Assembly: GCA_910589415.1 (NCBI GenBank)
Contig: OU342630.1
Span: 21,485,867 to 21,549,866, forward strand
Origin: Malachius bipustulatus
Lineage: Eukaryota > Arthropoda > Insecta > Coleoptera > Melyridae
Direction of reading: 5' to 3'
Length of the DNA: 64,000 bases
A program made the position numbers and the translations under genes. Below are positions 10,549 to 21,210 of the stretch, piece after piece (positions within the stretch are counted from its first letter, which is position 1; every line of letters begins with the position of its first letter). Below the pieces are notes generated by a model that was not told the origin of the DNA, did no database searches, and saw only the letters and a program-made list of their open reading frames with translations.

Positions 10549-11007
10549 CCCTTAGTTTGTAACATACTTTTTTTCACTTTATAAGTAACATCCGTCTCTC
10601 AGTCGGTGATCATATTACAGTTCCAGCATTATAGGTAACATCCGTCGCTCAGTCGGAATAGGTATTATAATACTATATGTATAATTACATATTTATTCGA
10701 ATGTATTCTAGTAAACACAAATATATTTTAATAAAACAAGACTTATTTCATTTTTATACATTTTTTTATATATTATACCTTTTCATTCACCATACTTTCG
10801 ACCAACAGCCGACTGAGAGATGGACTGAAATATATCGTTCTGAGTAACACCCGTCTCACAGACGTATTTTCTCGAAGGCGGCTACGGACTTTTTGACAAC
10901 CAACTAGAACATACCTAATACGAAATTTTTGTACATTCATTCGTTTAGATTCAGCGCAGCATCAAAACTTGGCATCCGCCTCAGAGTCGGATGTTACCAA
11001 CTAAGGG
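10549..11007. mobile_element. piggyBac-type MITE with TTAA target duplication
   Basis: The 459-bp element starts CCCTTAGTTTGTAACAT and ends ATGTTACCAACTAAGGG, with TTAA directly outside both ends (10545-10548, 11008-11011). TTAA plus a CCC terminus is the hallmark of the piggyBac superfamily. Inside, the motif TAACATCCGTCTCTCAGTCGG recurs in variant form near 10587, 10631, 10843 and, inverted, near 10975 and 10805, like transposase-binding subterminal repeats. There is no transposase frame, so mobilisation would need enzyme supplied elsewhere. Confidence 0.85.
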
Positions 11008-11362
11008 TTAAATGCAGATTTATTAATAATTCAAAAAGTACCTGACAAATTGTGTCTTCTATAGGATAAATTTCTTAGAAGAAATTCCTTGAGTCATTCC
11101 ATGCGTTTAATTTTAATTCATCCGCACGAAAATTAAATGAAACAGTTTGATTTCGTTATATTTTTTGATGGCCGACAATAATCAGAGAAAATTTTAAATA
11201 TCTACTTAATAATTATTATTAAAATCCACGGTAATGACAGTAGTTGTGAATCTCGATTGAAAACGAACCAGATTCGACGCAAGAAAGTAACTGCCAACGT
11301 AAAAAGAGACGATAGACGAAAATGATACTTTCGTACTCTTACCAATAAAAATCTGTAATATA

Positions 11363-11943
11363 CAGGTTGGTCCATCCTCGCGTAATTATCCCATAGCGGC
11401 CTTACCACTCAAGATGGTACAAAACGATTGAGTAAAAAGTTTTATGGTTTGAGGAGACCTATTACCTAAAATTATTTTAAACTATACAGGATGTCCCATT
11501 TTAAAGGGATTTTTACAGTTCAAAAATGTAACGAGTAATTTATGAGTTATTAACAAATGAAAATCGCAATTTTTCATTTTCAAAGCAGCGTAGATTGAAA
11601 ACATGGCAAGATATCGGAAAACGGTTTACATGTATGTCCCTATCTTAACTTTCCATATACTACGCTGTGGTATTGAAAAAAAAAATAAAAAAATTAAATT
11701 TTTTTTTTTTTAAATCGTTAAGATATTTAGATAGATAGATAGTTAAGATAGGGACATGTAAGCCGTTTTCCGATATCATCATCCGTTTTCAATATAAGCA
11801 GCTTTGAAAATTGAAAATTGCTAGATTAATTTATTTTTAAGTTATAGGTCCTCAAACCATAAAACTTTTTACTCAAGTCTTTTGTCCTATATCTTGAGCG
11901 GTAAGGCCGCTATGGGACAATTATGCGAGGATGGAGCACCCTG
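11363..11943. mobile_element. TA-flanked foldback with a damaged family B foldback inside
   Basis: Outer arms: CAGGTTGGTCCATCCTCGCG at 11363 against CGCGAGG-type complement ending CACCCTG at 11943, with TA on each side. At 11487 a second terminus, CAGGATGTCCCATTTT, starts a family B palindrome (shared with 18092, 51205, 58824 and 62105) whose right end has lost roughly 110 bp, so the outer arm resumes early at about 11848. The axis is near 11700 in a T-run. A GATAGATAGATAG microsatellite lies at 11731. Confidence 0.8.
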
Positions 11944-12345
11944 TACAGATACTCTATGGGTAACTACTAGGATTTAAACTACCAGGAATGAAAATTATGA
12001 CACTGCGTATATGAGAATTTGAACTACTAAAGATATTTTAATATTATTTTCTTGAAATGAGCTCAGACATGACTGCAATAGACATATCTCTCTACCAAGA
12101 CAAGATTTGATAAAAAATTTTGTTGATCACACGAAGTTATTAATGTCAGGTCAGGTCAGGTCAGGTCACCATTACTATTGGAAATGATGGTAGGGTACTA
12201 ATAAAGTCAATATTTCATTAATCCATCTATACATTCCATCTATACAATTTATGAATTATTGTATCAACATTTTGGAAAATAAAAATAAAATCATAACAAA
12301 ACTGTGCCTTTTTTATCTTACTGTTTAGTCGTAGATAAAGTACAG

Positions 12346-12476
12346 TATACTAGTCGCAATAATGATAGCTAGATAGCTATTATAACCTCAGAATGTTACT
12401 CCCTCGCCGCCAACGCGGCTCGATTCGTAAATTTAGTTGAGAATGATAGGTAGCTATCATTATTGACTTGTGGTAT
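12346..12476. repeat. Short hairpin (MITE-like)
   Basis: CAATAATGATAGCTAGATAGCT at the left pairs with AGGTAGCTATCATTATTGA at the right. GC-rich CGCCGCCAACGCGGCT sits in the loop and forms a small stem of its own. Superfamily not recognised. Confidence 0.65.
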
Positions 12477-12645
12477 AATCCCCTATTATTGCATGGAGTC
12501 GAGGAAGAGCTAGACTTTGCATGCGTGTAATTCCCTTACCGATAATAAAACAAATAAAGACTAACTCTATTGTAATATACTTACTTATCGGGTGGCTGTT
12601 TATACCTCTGTACGTAGGACATTGCATAAATTAGGCAATAAAATA

Positions 12646-13848
12646 CAGGGTGTCCCATAATATGTGGGCAATCTCCCGGATTTGGGTAAATTTCGTAAAA
12701 ATAAATGAAAAAATAGCCATAAAATTAATTCCTCAGAGACACCCCTACAAAGATATTAGCTGTTGAAGTTGAGGGTTGAAAATCAATTTTTTGCAATAAC
12801 TTTTTTATTTTTTGACCGATTTTGATAATTTTTGGTTTTATTCTGTATTATTTTGGACTGTTTAGAATAGTGTTTCATAATCTTTGGTAGCACATACATA
12901 GACCTTGGGATGGCATAACCCCCTTATTCACTTGAAAGAAAACAATAAAAATAATAATTTTATAGGTTTTTAAGGTTAATTTTCTTTTTATTTGATATTT
13001 TTTACATAAAAAATGTATCATTATTTATTTCGATACAGCGAACCGTTATCGAGATAAACGTCCTTCTAATAGGTGATGTGCCGTAGGAACTTTCTAAATG
13101 TCAAGTAAATTTTAACAAAATGGCTGACCTTTGACAATAAATTGAGCAGGAAACAAAACAATAACTTAATTAAATACACGTCAGTGTCAAAGATTTCATT
13201 TCATGCAGGTTCAAATCTAACTGATTTTCTGCGTATTCATCGTTTGTGTATAGCTCATTTTAAAATCAGTTAGAATTGAATCTGCATGACATGAAATCTT
13301 TGACACTATTTGACGTGCATTTAATTAAGTTATTGTTTTGTTTCCTGCTCAATTTACTGTCATAGGTCAGCCATCTTGTTAAAATTTATTTGAAATTTAG
13401 AAAGTTCCTGCGACGCATCACCTATTAGAAGGACGTTTATCTCGATAATGGTTCGCTCTATCGAAATAAATAATGATACATTTTTTATGTAAAAAATATC
13501 AAATAAAAAGAAAATTAACCTTAAAAAACTGTAAAATTATTATTTTTATTGTTTTCTTTCAAGTGAATGAAGGGGTTGTGCCATCCCGAGGTCTATGTAT
13601 GTGCTACCAAAGATTATAAAACACTATTCTCAACAGTTCAAAACAATACAGAATAAAACCAAAAATTTTCAAAATCGTTCAAGAAATAAAAAAGTTATTG
13701 CAAAAAATTGATTTTCAACCCTCAACTTCAACAGCTAATATCTTTGTAGGGGTGTCTCTGAGGAATTAATTTTATAGCTATTTTTTCATTTATTTTTACG
13801 AAATTTACCCAAATCCGGGAGATTGCCCACATATTATGGGACACCCTG
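12646..13848. mobile_element. TA-flanked foldback element, family A, copy 2
   Basis: Same termini and same arms as 5404-6600, differing by scattered substitutions; flanked by TA (12644-12645 and 13849-13850). Length 1203 bp against 1197 bp. The conserved axis region (CAGTTAGAATTGAATCTGCA) lies near 13275. No coding frame. It is itself framed by an older inverted repeat (12587-12640 against 14055-14100: CCTCTGTACGTAGGACATTG and its complement). Confidence 0.9.
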
Positions 13849-13869
13849 TATATTGTATAATTTTAATAC

Positions 13870-14054
13870 AATTGATAGTAGTAACAATACGTCGAAATAC
13901 TTTGACAATAATAATAGGCAACAATTATTTCGTTAACATGGAAACTTTTAGTATTATTATAGGCAATGTCCTATGTAACAAAACATTCCATGTTAACGAA
14001 ATTAATTGTTGCCTATTAACAAAGTATTTTGACGTATTGTTATTACTATCAATT
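13870..14054. repeat. Foldback repeat beside family A copy 2
   Basis: AATTGATAGTAGTAACAATA at 13870 pairs with the complement at 14031-14054, and AACATGGAA pairs with TTCCATGTT around the axis near 13960. An AGGCAATGTCCTATGTA motif occurs as direct repeats at 13960 and 14065 and inverted at about 12615, so this piece belongs to an older composite palindrome around 12587-14100. The 89-codon and 64-codon frames here are by-products. Confidence 0.7.
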
Positions 14055-14387
14055 ATTTTATTAGGCAATGTCCTATGTACAGAGGTATGGCCAGCGACCC
14101 CGTAGTTGTGTGAAATCATGTTTTGCCAGTGAAAGATGTCTGTTGCTTCTATTTTAGTTTTAAATTTTCAGTCTTTATAAACATCCACTAAAACACTCTA
14201 TATACCGAGTTCGTCATTTTGGGATCACCTGTAGGTATCTATAGATATACTTACGTCGGAATCTGCTCCTTTGTCGGCTCCAGGACACGTGAAGGTAACA
14301 TATTCGTGACATCTTTTATGTACTACGAAACTGCACACTGAAAAGTAAATAAATGGGAAATAATTATTTATTGGAGCTTAGTCTTTT

Positions 14388-14638
14388 TCTTTCGGTTTTC
14401 CTCTTTTGTCGATTGCTTTTCACATTTTGTCCAATGATTTTCTTATTTTTATATCTATCAATGATTATAGTCATTGATTTACCAATCAATTTCCTTTTAT
14501 GTCAAATCAGTTTCACTTTATGTCAATTTCTTTTCCTATTTACGTGCAGTGACAGTATCATGATATTGGAAAAGCATTTGACAAATTAGGAAAAGCAACT
14601 GACAACTAAAAGACGAAAGCCAAAAGAAAAAGACTATA
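14388..14638. repeat. Imperfect palindrome, Phe/Leu-rich reading frame is spurious
   Basis: TTAGTCTTTTTCTTTCGG at the left pairs with the complement near 14617-14638; inner arms pair around ATTGATTTACCAATCAAT at 14474. A 78-codon frame (14353-14589) looks like a membrane protein only because the DNA is T-rich. Confidence 0.6.
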
Positions 14639-14891
14639 ATAATAAAACTTTGTAAAAATCATATCGATTAGGTACAATTATTAGACAAAACTACAGCGAT
14701 CTAAAGAGACCTGTTTTCTTTGTTAAGGCATCCCAAGATACCATCAAAATCATTTATGCAAAAATTATTATAGAAATAACTTTTAATCAAAAAATATAAA
14801 ATACCTACACTCTTTTTATAAATATTTTTTTCCGAGGCATGAGGATTTTAAAAGTACCTAATTAACAGAATACGTTACAAGACAAATTATA

Positions 14892-15595
14892 GTGTTGATT
14901 TTCAAAGCGGGCCATAGGGGATTAGCATTGCGAAAGTGGTTTTTGAGGATTCCTGCTCGCCGTTTAAACTGACAGAAATGGTTTTGGTATCAAAATGAAG
15001 CTAAAATTATTGCGCATAACGCTTGACATCAGAAATTAATTTAATTTCACGTTGTTTTCTAAAATTCTTCAGTAAAAATTCAAGTAATTGTTAACGTTTA
15101 ATCACAAAATAGCATGCCTTGCCTAAACAATAATGACGTTTCTACGTTTTGACAATCCAATAATAAAACTTATAAGTCAGTAGGTAATAATCAAATCTGG
15201 TTCTATTTAAAAATGGGTTATACAAACCAAGAAAGAGTCTTTATGGTGAAAACCTACTACAGTGTAGCCAGTTACAGGAGGGTTCGCGATTTATTTGCCG
15301 TGAATTTTTTTAATAGATATTATTGGATTGTCAAAACGTAGAAACGTCATTATTGTTTAGGCAAGGCATGCTATTTTGTGATTAAACGTTAACAATTACT
15401 TGAATTTTTACTGAAGAATTTTAGAAAACAACGTGAAATTGAATTAATTTCTGATGTCAAGGGTTATGCGCAATAGCTTTAGCTTCATTTTGATACCAAA
15501 ACCATTTCTGTCAGTTTAAACGGCGAGCAGGAATCCTCAAAAACCACTTTCGCAATGCTAATCCCCTATGGCCCGCTTTGAAAATCAACACCCTG
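14892..15595. mobile_element. Foldback element retaining an HTH-coding loop
   Basis: GTGTTGATTTTCAAAGCGGG at the left matches the complement of the right end, which finishes CACCCTG before TA at 15596. The left end lacks the CAGG. Arms of about 300 bp are almost perfect. Unlike its relatives, the loop (about 15170-15320) is unique sequence and carries the start of a transposase-like frame on the plus strand. Confidence 0.85.
15213..15341 (+). pseudogene. DUF4817-like helix-turn-helix, N-terminal transposase relic
   Basis: A 42-codon frame begins ATG at 15213 and reads MGYTNQERVFMVKTYYSVAS and then YRRVRDLFAV before it runs into the right palindrome arm and stops at 15339-15341. The pattern ERVFMVKTYY, about nine residues, then VRDLF is the signature of the DUF4817 helix-turn-helix, which in arthropods stands at the N-terminus of Tc1/mariner-like transposases and of domesticated proteins derived from them. 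Here only this domain remains; the catalytic DDE/D part is gone. The ATG is in the natural place for such proteins. I infer that the palindrome arose from an autonomous element whose centre was lost except for this segment. It is too short to function as transposase. Confidence 0.65.
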
Positions 15596-16437
15596 TATAG
15601 GGGAAGTTTTTCTTTGTTGGCCAATCGCTCACGGTTCATTTCACGAAAAATATACAGGCTGGTTAACTCAATTCGAGGTCGGTTGAATTCGAGAAAAGTG
15701 TTTAACTTTTCTCGATTAAGAATCTGAAATGCAATTTAGGAAAACAGCAGTCGTTTTTGAAATTTGCTGAAAAACTACAAAATCGAGACTCCTTATATTA
15801 CCAATATATATTTATTATTATTAAAAACCAATTAATTATTTCCTGTAGTTTTACCGACATAGGTCGTCAAGAGCCATCAATTCGACAGCTCAAAAAATCT
15901 CAAAGCCGACTAGATCCTATATAAAGTCTCATAGTCAAGATTTGTTTTTCTTATATCCGCCATATTGTTTTTTATGTTTTCATTTTCTTATAACATCCCG
16001 TATAAAAAATCAAGAGAACAAAGAAAGAAAACAAAGAAAACGAAATATGCCTTATACCTTGTAAGCTGCGAGAGGTGAAAAATGCCGAAAGAGGGCAATT
16101 TCGTTATTGGGGGGGTGGGGGAGGTAATACTTGGATCCATTTTAAAAGATGTCAAAAACCAAATTGATCATAATGTAGATGACGAAATATGTCAAATAAA
16201 AAATTTTATCCAAGATTTTTCTTCAATAATTGAGAGTGAAGGGGTTATACTCGTAGAACATAAATACACAAAAATCAGTCTGAAGGTTCAGCGCGTCTCC
16301 CCCCCCCCCCTCCAAAAAAAGAACACCCTTTTGGTGAAAAAATATATTTTCGCCAATAAAGCGTTAATCTTTTTTTATCGCTTGATTGATTTCTTATAAA
16401 AGGTATCTTGTAATTTGCTCGTATCTACAGGGTGCAC

Positions 16438-17215
16438 GAATATCCTTCTCTGCATTGCTATCTCTTAAAAGCTAAGAGATACAGGGTCTGTTAAATTAGA
16501 GAAAAGATGCGCAATTTTGTATGGCTATCTCGAATCCGTCAAGCATAAAAGATATCTGTAACTGTTCTTAAAATATCATGTCCTGAAATAACTAAAAAAA
16601 CGAGATTTCTTATTTTTGCCATGTATTTCTTAATATTAGAAATAAATAAAGAAAAATTTGTATAGGCTGAAATAAATTGGCAACAGCAACATCCGACGTT
16701 TCAAAAATGTTCAAAGCTGACTAGATTCCAGAGTTTTCATAGCCAACTTTTGTTTGTCTTGTGGCCGCCACATTGATTTTTTTATATCGATCGGTATGCA
16801 AAAAATAATGGAAACCAAAAATTAATAAACTTGAAAAAAAAAATTAGAAATTTTTTTTTTTGTTTGAAAATTTTGTTCTTTTTTCTTTAAAAAAAGACAA
16901 CTTTTTAGATCGAAAATCATAGAGAAATTGAAAAACCATAAGACAAGCAGTACGAGTTCATATTGATATATTTCGACGAAAAAAATATTTTGTGTTCCTT
17001 TGAAAAAAGATGAATAAAAATTTTGGATTTTTTTTCGAATTACATATTAATTTTTGGTTTCCATTATTTTTTTCATAGCGAACGACATAAAAAAATAATA
17101 TGGCGGCCATAAGAAAAACGAAAGTTGACTATGAAAACTCTGGCATCTAGTCGGCTTTGAATTTTTGAAACGTCAGATGGGTAGCTCTTTCCGACTTATG
17201 TCAGTCTGCAAATTT
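16438..17215. mobile_element. Foldback element, family D, right end truncated
   Basis: Begins CAGGGTGCACGAATATCC after TA, then AGAGATACAGGGTCTG, and later GACTAGATTCCAGAGTTTTC that pairs with GAAAACTCTGGCATCTAGTC near 17130. The same family occurs at 20850, 26233 (complete), 28262, 41600, 54330-55125 and 56500. The right end stops at about 17215. The 105-codon frame at 16082-16399 lies just outside and is not recognised. Confidence 0.78.
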
Positions 17216-17531
17216 TTTTAAACAAGCCTGCAAAAATTTAAGAGCCTCTCGTTATCTACCGATGGAGACAAGAACTACCGGCAGCGATTGCCTGCTTGTT
17301 TCCAATGGCAGCCCCGTGCAGTTTGCATGCTTTGGGGAGTTGCCATCCCGTCGGAAAGTACTGGCGAATTACCGACAGATGTCTTCACATTTGAACCCAA
17401 CGAGATTAATTAAAAATCACAATTATTATAATAGAGCGGTGAATATAATCAATGAAGGAAAAAAATTTCGGGCTATTTTTACGCTGTAAAAAGATTTTCA
17501 AGGCAGACGACACACAGAGCCATCTAGTCAT

Positions 17532-17598
17532 CTCGAAGCTGTAGACAACGCGTCGTTTCGGTCTCTTGATGACCTCATCAGTACAACAGCTCATCGAG
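17532..17598 (-). ncRNA. Type I hammerhead ribozyme
   Basis: Read on the minus strand, the core CUGAUGA (complement of 17575-17581) is followed by stem II GGUC, a 7-nt loop and GACC, then GAAA (17556-17559), a short stem III (ACGAC with GUUGU, 2-nt loop), and the cleavage triplet GUC (complement of 17544-17546). Stem I has UGUA/UACA next to the core, an internal loop, then CUCGA/UCGAG. All core bases needed for activity (CUGANGA, GAAA, UH) are present. Cutting is predicted between 17544 and 17543 (minus strand). Hammerheads with such short helix III and a bulged helix I are known from Penelope-like elements, retrozymes and some satellite DNAs. Activity is inferred. Confidence 0.82.
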
Positions 17599-17969
17599 AA
17601 TGAACCAAAGGATGCATGAAGTTAGCCTTAGGCAGCTAGCTCTTATATGAAACAGTGACTTGGAACACCATGACTTTAAGAGCCTTTCATCATTTGAATA
17701 AACTAAAATATTAAAATACCTCGAAAAATAAGCACTCTCCGAGAAATGTTTCTACAAAAGTGGTTTTGTTCGGTGAGGGACATAGTTTGAACATATAAAC
17801 CGCTCTGCACTCCTCACCCCTTCCGAGGGAGAGGGGGTTAACTTAAAAATTTTAAATGACAACCAATATTTTATATTGTGAACTCGTGTCCAGCGACAAA
17901 GAAATGCGTAAAATTTATCTGAAACTTTTTTCCTTCAAAAAAGTTGCACATTTTCAAGTTAAGACTATA

Positions 17970-18845
17970 CAGGTGTCCCAGCTTATTCGAAGCGGTCTCT
18001 GTAGGCCAAACGATGGATTTTTTCCAAAAAATTTTTGCAAATTCAAGTACAAGATCACAATGGCCATAATTTAAAATTATTTTGGAGTATACAGAGTGTC
18101 CCATATGAGAGTGGCATATCAAAGTTATGTTTTTTTAAATGAAATGCTCCTATGTTATTGCATTTTTAGATTGTCCGAGAAGAGAAAATACGATTGGCTT
18201 TTACAGTTGGTGTTTAAATTCAGAAGTTTTTGAGTTATAAACAAGTGAAAATCGTCATTTTTCAAGTTCAAGGCCCTGTACAACGAAAACGGTTCAAGAT
18301 AGAGAAAAACGGCTTACATGCCCCTATGTTACTTTTTCATGTACTATTTTATGGTATAGAAACATTTGTACTTTCTTTGATTTTTTTATTTGGAGACGCA
18401 TGGAGAAATCTCAGAATTTTTCAATTTTTTTATCACCCTGTATAAACATTTTATCTACATCATGGGATAGTACATGAAAAGTTAAAATAGGGACATGTAA
18501 GCCGTTTTTCTCTATCTTGAACCGTTTTCAATGTACAGGGCCTTGAACTTGAAAAATGACGATTTTCACTTGTTTATAACTCAAAAACTACTGAATTTAA
18601 ACACCAACTGTAAAAGCCAATCGTATTTTCTCTTCTCGGACAATCTAAAAATGCAATAACATAGGAGCATTCCATTTAAAAAAACATAACTTTGATATGC
18701 CAATCTCATATGGGACACTCTGTATACTCCAAAATAATTTTAAATTATGGCCATTGTGATCCTGTACTTGAATTTGCAAAAAATTTTTGGAAAAAATTCA
18801 TCGTTTGGCCTACAGAGACCGCTTCGAATGAGCTGGGACACCCTG
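17970..18845. mobile_element. TA-flanked foldback with a second foldback on its axis
   Basis: CAGGTGTCCCAGCTTATTCG at 17970 (TA at 17968-17969) pairs with the complement ending CACCCTG at 18845 (TA after). The outer arms, about 120 bp each, end at TTTTGGAG and CTCCAAAA, which directly flank the inner element 18092-18722 with its TA copies. No coding frame. Confidence 0.88.
18092..18722. mobile_element. Foldback element, family B, complete copy
   Basis: CAGAGTGTCCCATATGAGAG and its complement define the ends, with TA on both sides. Arms contain GCAATAACATAGGAGCAT, CGTATTTTCTCTTCTCGGAC and CATGTAAGCCGTTTTTCTC in inverse pairs. At the axis (18436) the sequence CACCCTGTATAAACA looks like yet another element end. 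Relatives: 11487, 51205, 58824, 62105. The 71-codon frame 18230-18445 is a by-product. Confidence 0.85.
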
Positions 18846-18899
18846 TATAATTCAAACGTTCGTTTATGACTGCTTTATTTATTGTATCCGTTTATTTTA

Positions 18900-19248
18900 T
18901 ATTTATAGATATATACAAAGAGACGCAACTTGGAAGTTTTCCCTGACCGCCATTTTCGATTGGTACGCCTATGTACATACAAATGGGAGAAATGAGCAAA
19001 ATCAAAATTCCTAGATTACAGCGCGATCTATGACTAATCGCAAAATATGCTTATGATAAAACTTTAGCAATTTTTGGGAAAAAGTCAGCAAAAAATTTTC
19101 ATAAAAAGTTGTGAAAAAAGTTGGGAATGTCAAATTCAACTTCAAAAACGTCAGATTTTCCATGAACGTTAGAACTCTCTAAAAATTCACATAATTTGTT
19201 ATTAAGCCTGCGTATTTTCTAAAAATTGTAAATTTTTTTGTTAAACTT
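18900..19248. other. Unassigned spacer, T-rich
   Basis: No frame, RNA gene or palindrome recognised; contains GACCGCCATTTTCGATTGG near 18945, which could be upstream sequence of the THAP-like relic. Confidence 0.3.
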
Positions 19249-19485
19249 TGTTGCGTTAAAGGATGTTTTAACAATCAAAATAGGGCTTTCTACTTATTCG
19301 CGTTGCCTGAAGGTAACTTTCTTAACATTTTAAACTCATTAAAGTCCCCTATCAATATTTACTTGTTACTGGGATTTTCTGGACAAAAAATGCACCCAGC
19401 AGGCAGCTATGATTGCAGAAAATATACAAGGCTCAGAATTTCCGTATACCTGAAAGTTTATCAGGTAGGTTTTATTACATCTTGA
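19249..19485 (+). pseudogene. THAP-type zinc-finger relic (tentative)
   Basis: In one frame from 19249 the sequence reads CCVKGCFNNQNRAFYLFALP, which has the early C-x(2-4)-C pair, the N following it, and the F-x-(F/L)-P that open a THAP domain, the DNA-binding zinc finger of P-element-like transposases and related host proteins. The frame stays open to 19485 and a later CR pair appears, but the rest (the Trp, the C-x2-H closing pair, the AVPTIF box) is not recognisable. No good ATG lies upstream in frame. It may be a remnant of a P-type transposon or a chance match. Confidence 0.35.
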
Positions 19486-19778
19486 TGAATCTTGTTTTTA
19501 AAGATCAGTATGGGAGGTTCTGCCCTCAGGAAACGTAGGTTGTTTTTTGGTGGCCCAAAGTAACCGGACTAGTGGGGGAAAATGGTCCATGATCTCTTCG
19601 ACGAGTAGTTCTTACGGTGTGGGAACAGTTAGTAACTTCGCCTGCCCATACATTTTATTGTGAAGTAATCGGCCATTTTCTGGCCGGCAGTTCAGCGTCC
19701 GATGATTATTTCCATCCTAAGCTGTCGCTGGTGTCTTTCAGACCAATATTCCTTCAGAAACCGTGTGCGAAATTCTTG

Positions 19779-19898
19779 GTATTCGACGTGAGTATCGGTG
19801 AACAAACAAGATCCTTCAATCCATGGCAGGTCCTCTCTGGTATTCGACGTGGGCATCAGTGAACAAGATCCACCAATCCTTGGCAAGTCCTTTCAGGC
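19779..19898. repeat. 60-bp tandem duplication
   Basis: GGTATTCGACGTGAGTATC at 19779 recurs as GGTATTCGACGTGGGCATC at 19839, followed by matching GTGAACAA...CAAGATCC and GGCA(A/G)GTCCT(T/C)TC. It lies in the downstream part of the minus-strand gag relic. Confidence 0.75.
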
Positions 19899-20109
19899 AT
19901 TCTGAGAGAAGGGGTATCAATTCCCTTTCGGACAATCCCATCCTGACGTCATATGACTCCAGTTCTTGGAGAAAACTCACCAGGTTAATATCGTTTGGTC
20001 GGAATATTTTTGCTTCCCCAAAATAATTTACCAGGTAACCCCAAACAGTTAGAAGAAGACCGGTCGAATTCGAAAACTGGATCGAACCATCGCCCGAGTT
20101 AAGAAGCAA
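19816..20109 (-). pseudogene. Gag-like (capsid) fragment of an LTR retrotransposon
   Basis: Ninety-seven codons on the minus strand include FRPNDINLVSFLQELESYDV, a GLSERELIPLLSECLKGLAK segment and DWW. Capsid-type Gag proteins of Ty3-like elements have this order (a small domain, helix with LxxLxxY, then LxGxAxxWW). The frame enters the 60-bp tandem duplication at its 3' end and then stops. Sequence upstream on the minus strand (to about 20400) has several stops. The element's polymerase is not found next to it. Assignment rests on pattern only. Confidence 0.55.
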
Positions 20110-20849
20110 CGCGCCTCCTTAGCTGAGAAGCAGGAACCGCGCCCCATTAGCTCAGAACCGACCCAGAATGGCTAGGCAAGCCTGTCTACAGACGCAACCA
20201 GTCCCAGGACGCAATGCAGCATACTTCAGTCTACCAGAGACACCGTTTTCGCAGCAAGGGCAACAGGATTTTGATATACACAACAGATGGCAGAACAACA
20301 ACAGTGGAGTTTTCTGCAGTAAAAAGGTTTATAGCGAATCAATCAATAATTGTGTAAGTTCAAATGCACTTTCGTCGCGAGTTTAACGATCCAGAACACG
20401 GGAGAATTCCAACCCGGCAAAACAATAACAAGGTGGGCTAGAGACTTTGATAATATAGGTAGTGTAACCTCAAAGTTTATAGAAATGTTGTAGGACAGAA
20501 AGAAACCCCGAAGTAATCGACGCTATCAGACAAGATATAGGTACAATAGCACTGCAGATTATTGAAAGAAGGTTACTAAGAATGCATCTGCATTCAGATT
20601 TGCATCACACCCATGAATTTTACATAATAAAGTTGTTAGTTACTCAAAATTTATTTCAATTGAATTATAAATTTTTATCCTTTGGAAAGATTTTTGAAAA
20701 CAGGTGCTACCTGTTGCAGAACCCTGTATTATCCTAATTATGACCGCAATATTGTTCTTTCATATCATTCAGTAATAAAAAAATCAAGGAAGCCAAAAAT
20801 CTGACATTTTCGAAAAACTGTAAATAGGTGCATTTTTATCAAATGAGCA

Positions 20850-21210
20850 TGAGATGACGTTTTGTGACTTTGTGTGACTATGTTGCTTGTTTTATAGTTT
20901 TTGTAACATTCGGTGAAAAAAGGATATTTGTTTCTAAAAAAGAATATGTTTTTTAATGTGATAGATTTTTATTTCCATATTTTTTCACACCGATGACATG
21001 GGAAAGCAATATGGCGGTTATAAGAAAGAAAAAGTAAGTATGCATTTTTTTTAATGTCAGATGGATAGTTTTTGGCGACTTATCTAAACCTACCAAAAAT
21101 AATTTATTTTTCGATAATAAAAAAGATATGGCTAAAATTAGAAATCTCGATTTTTCAGTTTTTTCAGGACCTATTTCAGCAACTCCTGAAGTTTTACCTA
21201 ATTTTGCTTC
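20850..21210. mobile_element. Foldback family D fragment
   Basis: AATATGGCGGTTATAAGAAAG, ATGTCAGATGGATAG and GGCGACTTATCTAAACC occur in the order seen in the right half of the complete copy 26233-27206. The termini are missing. Confidence 0.6.

Noticed and set aside
14353..14589. Hydrophobic 78-codon frame resembling a membrane protein
   Set aside because: It is a reading of a T-rich palindrome arm.
16082..16399. 105-codon plus-strand frame
   Set aside because: No family resemblance, crosses G- and C-runs and a K/N/I-rich tail; no supporting context, so chance in AT-rich DNA is likelier.
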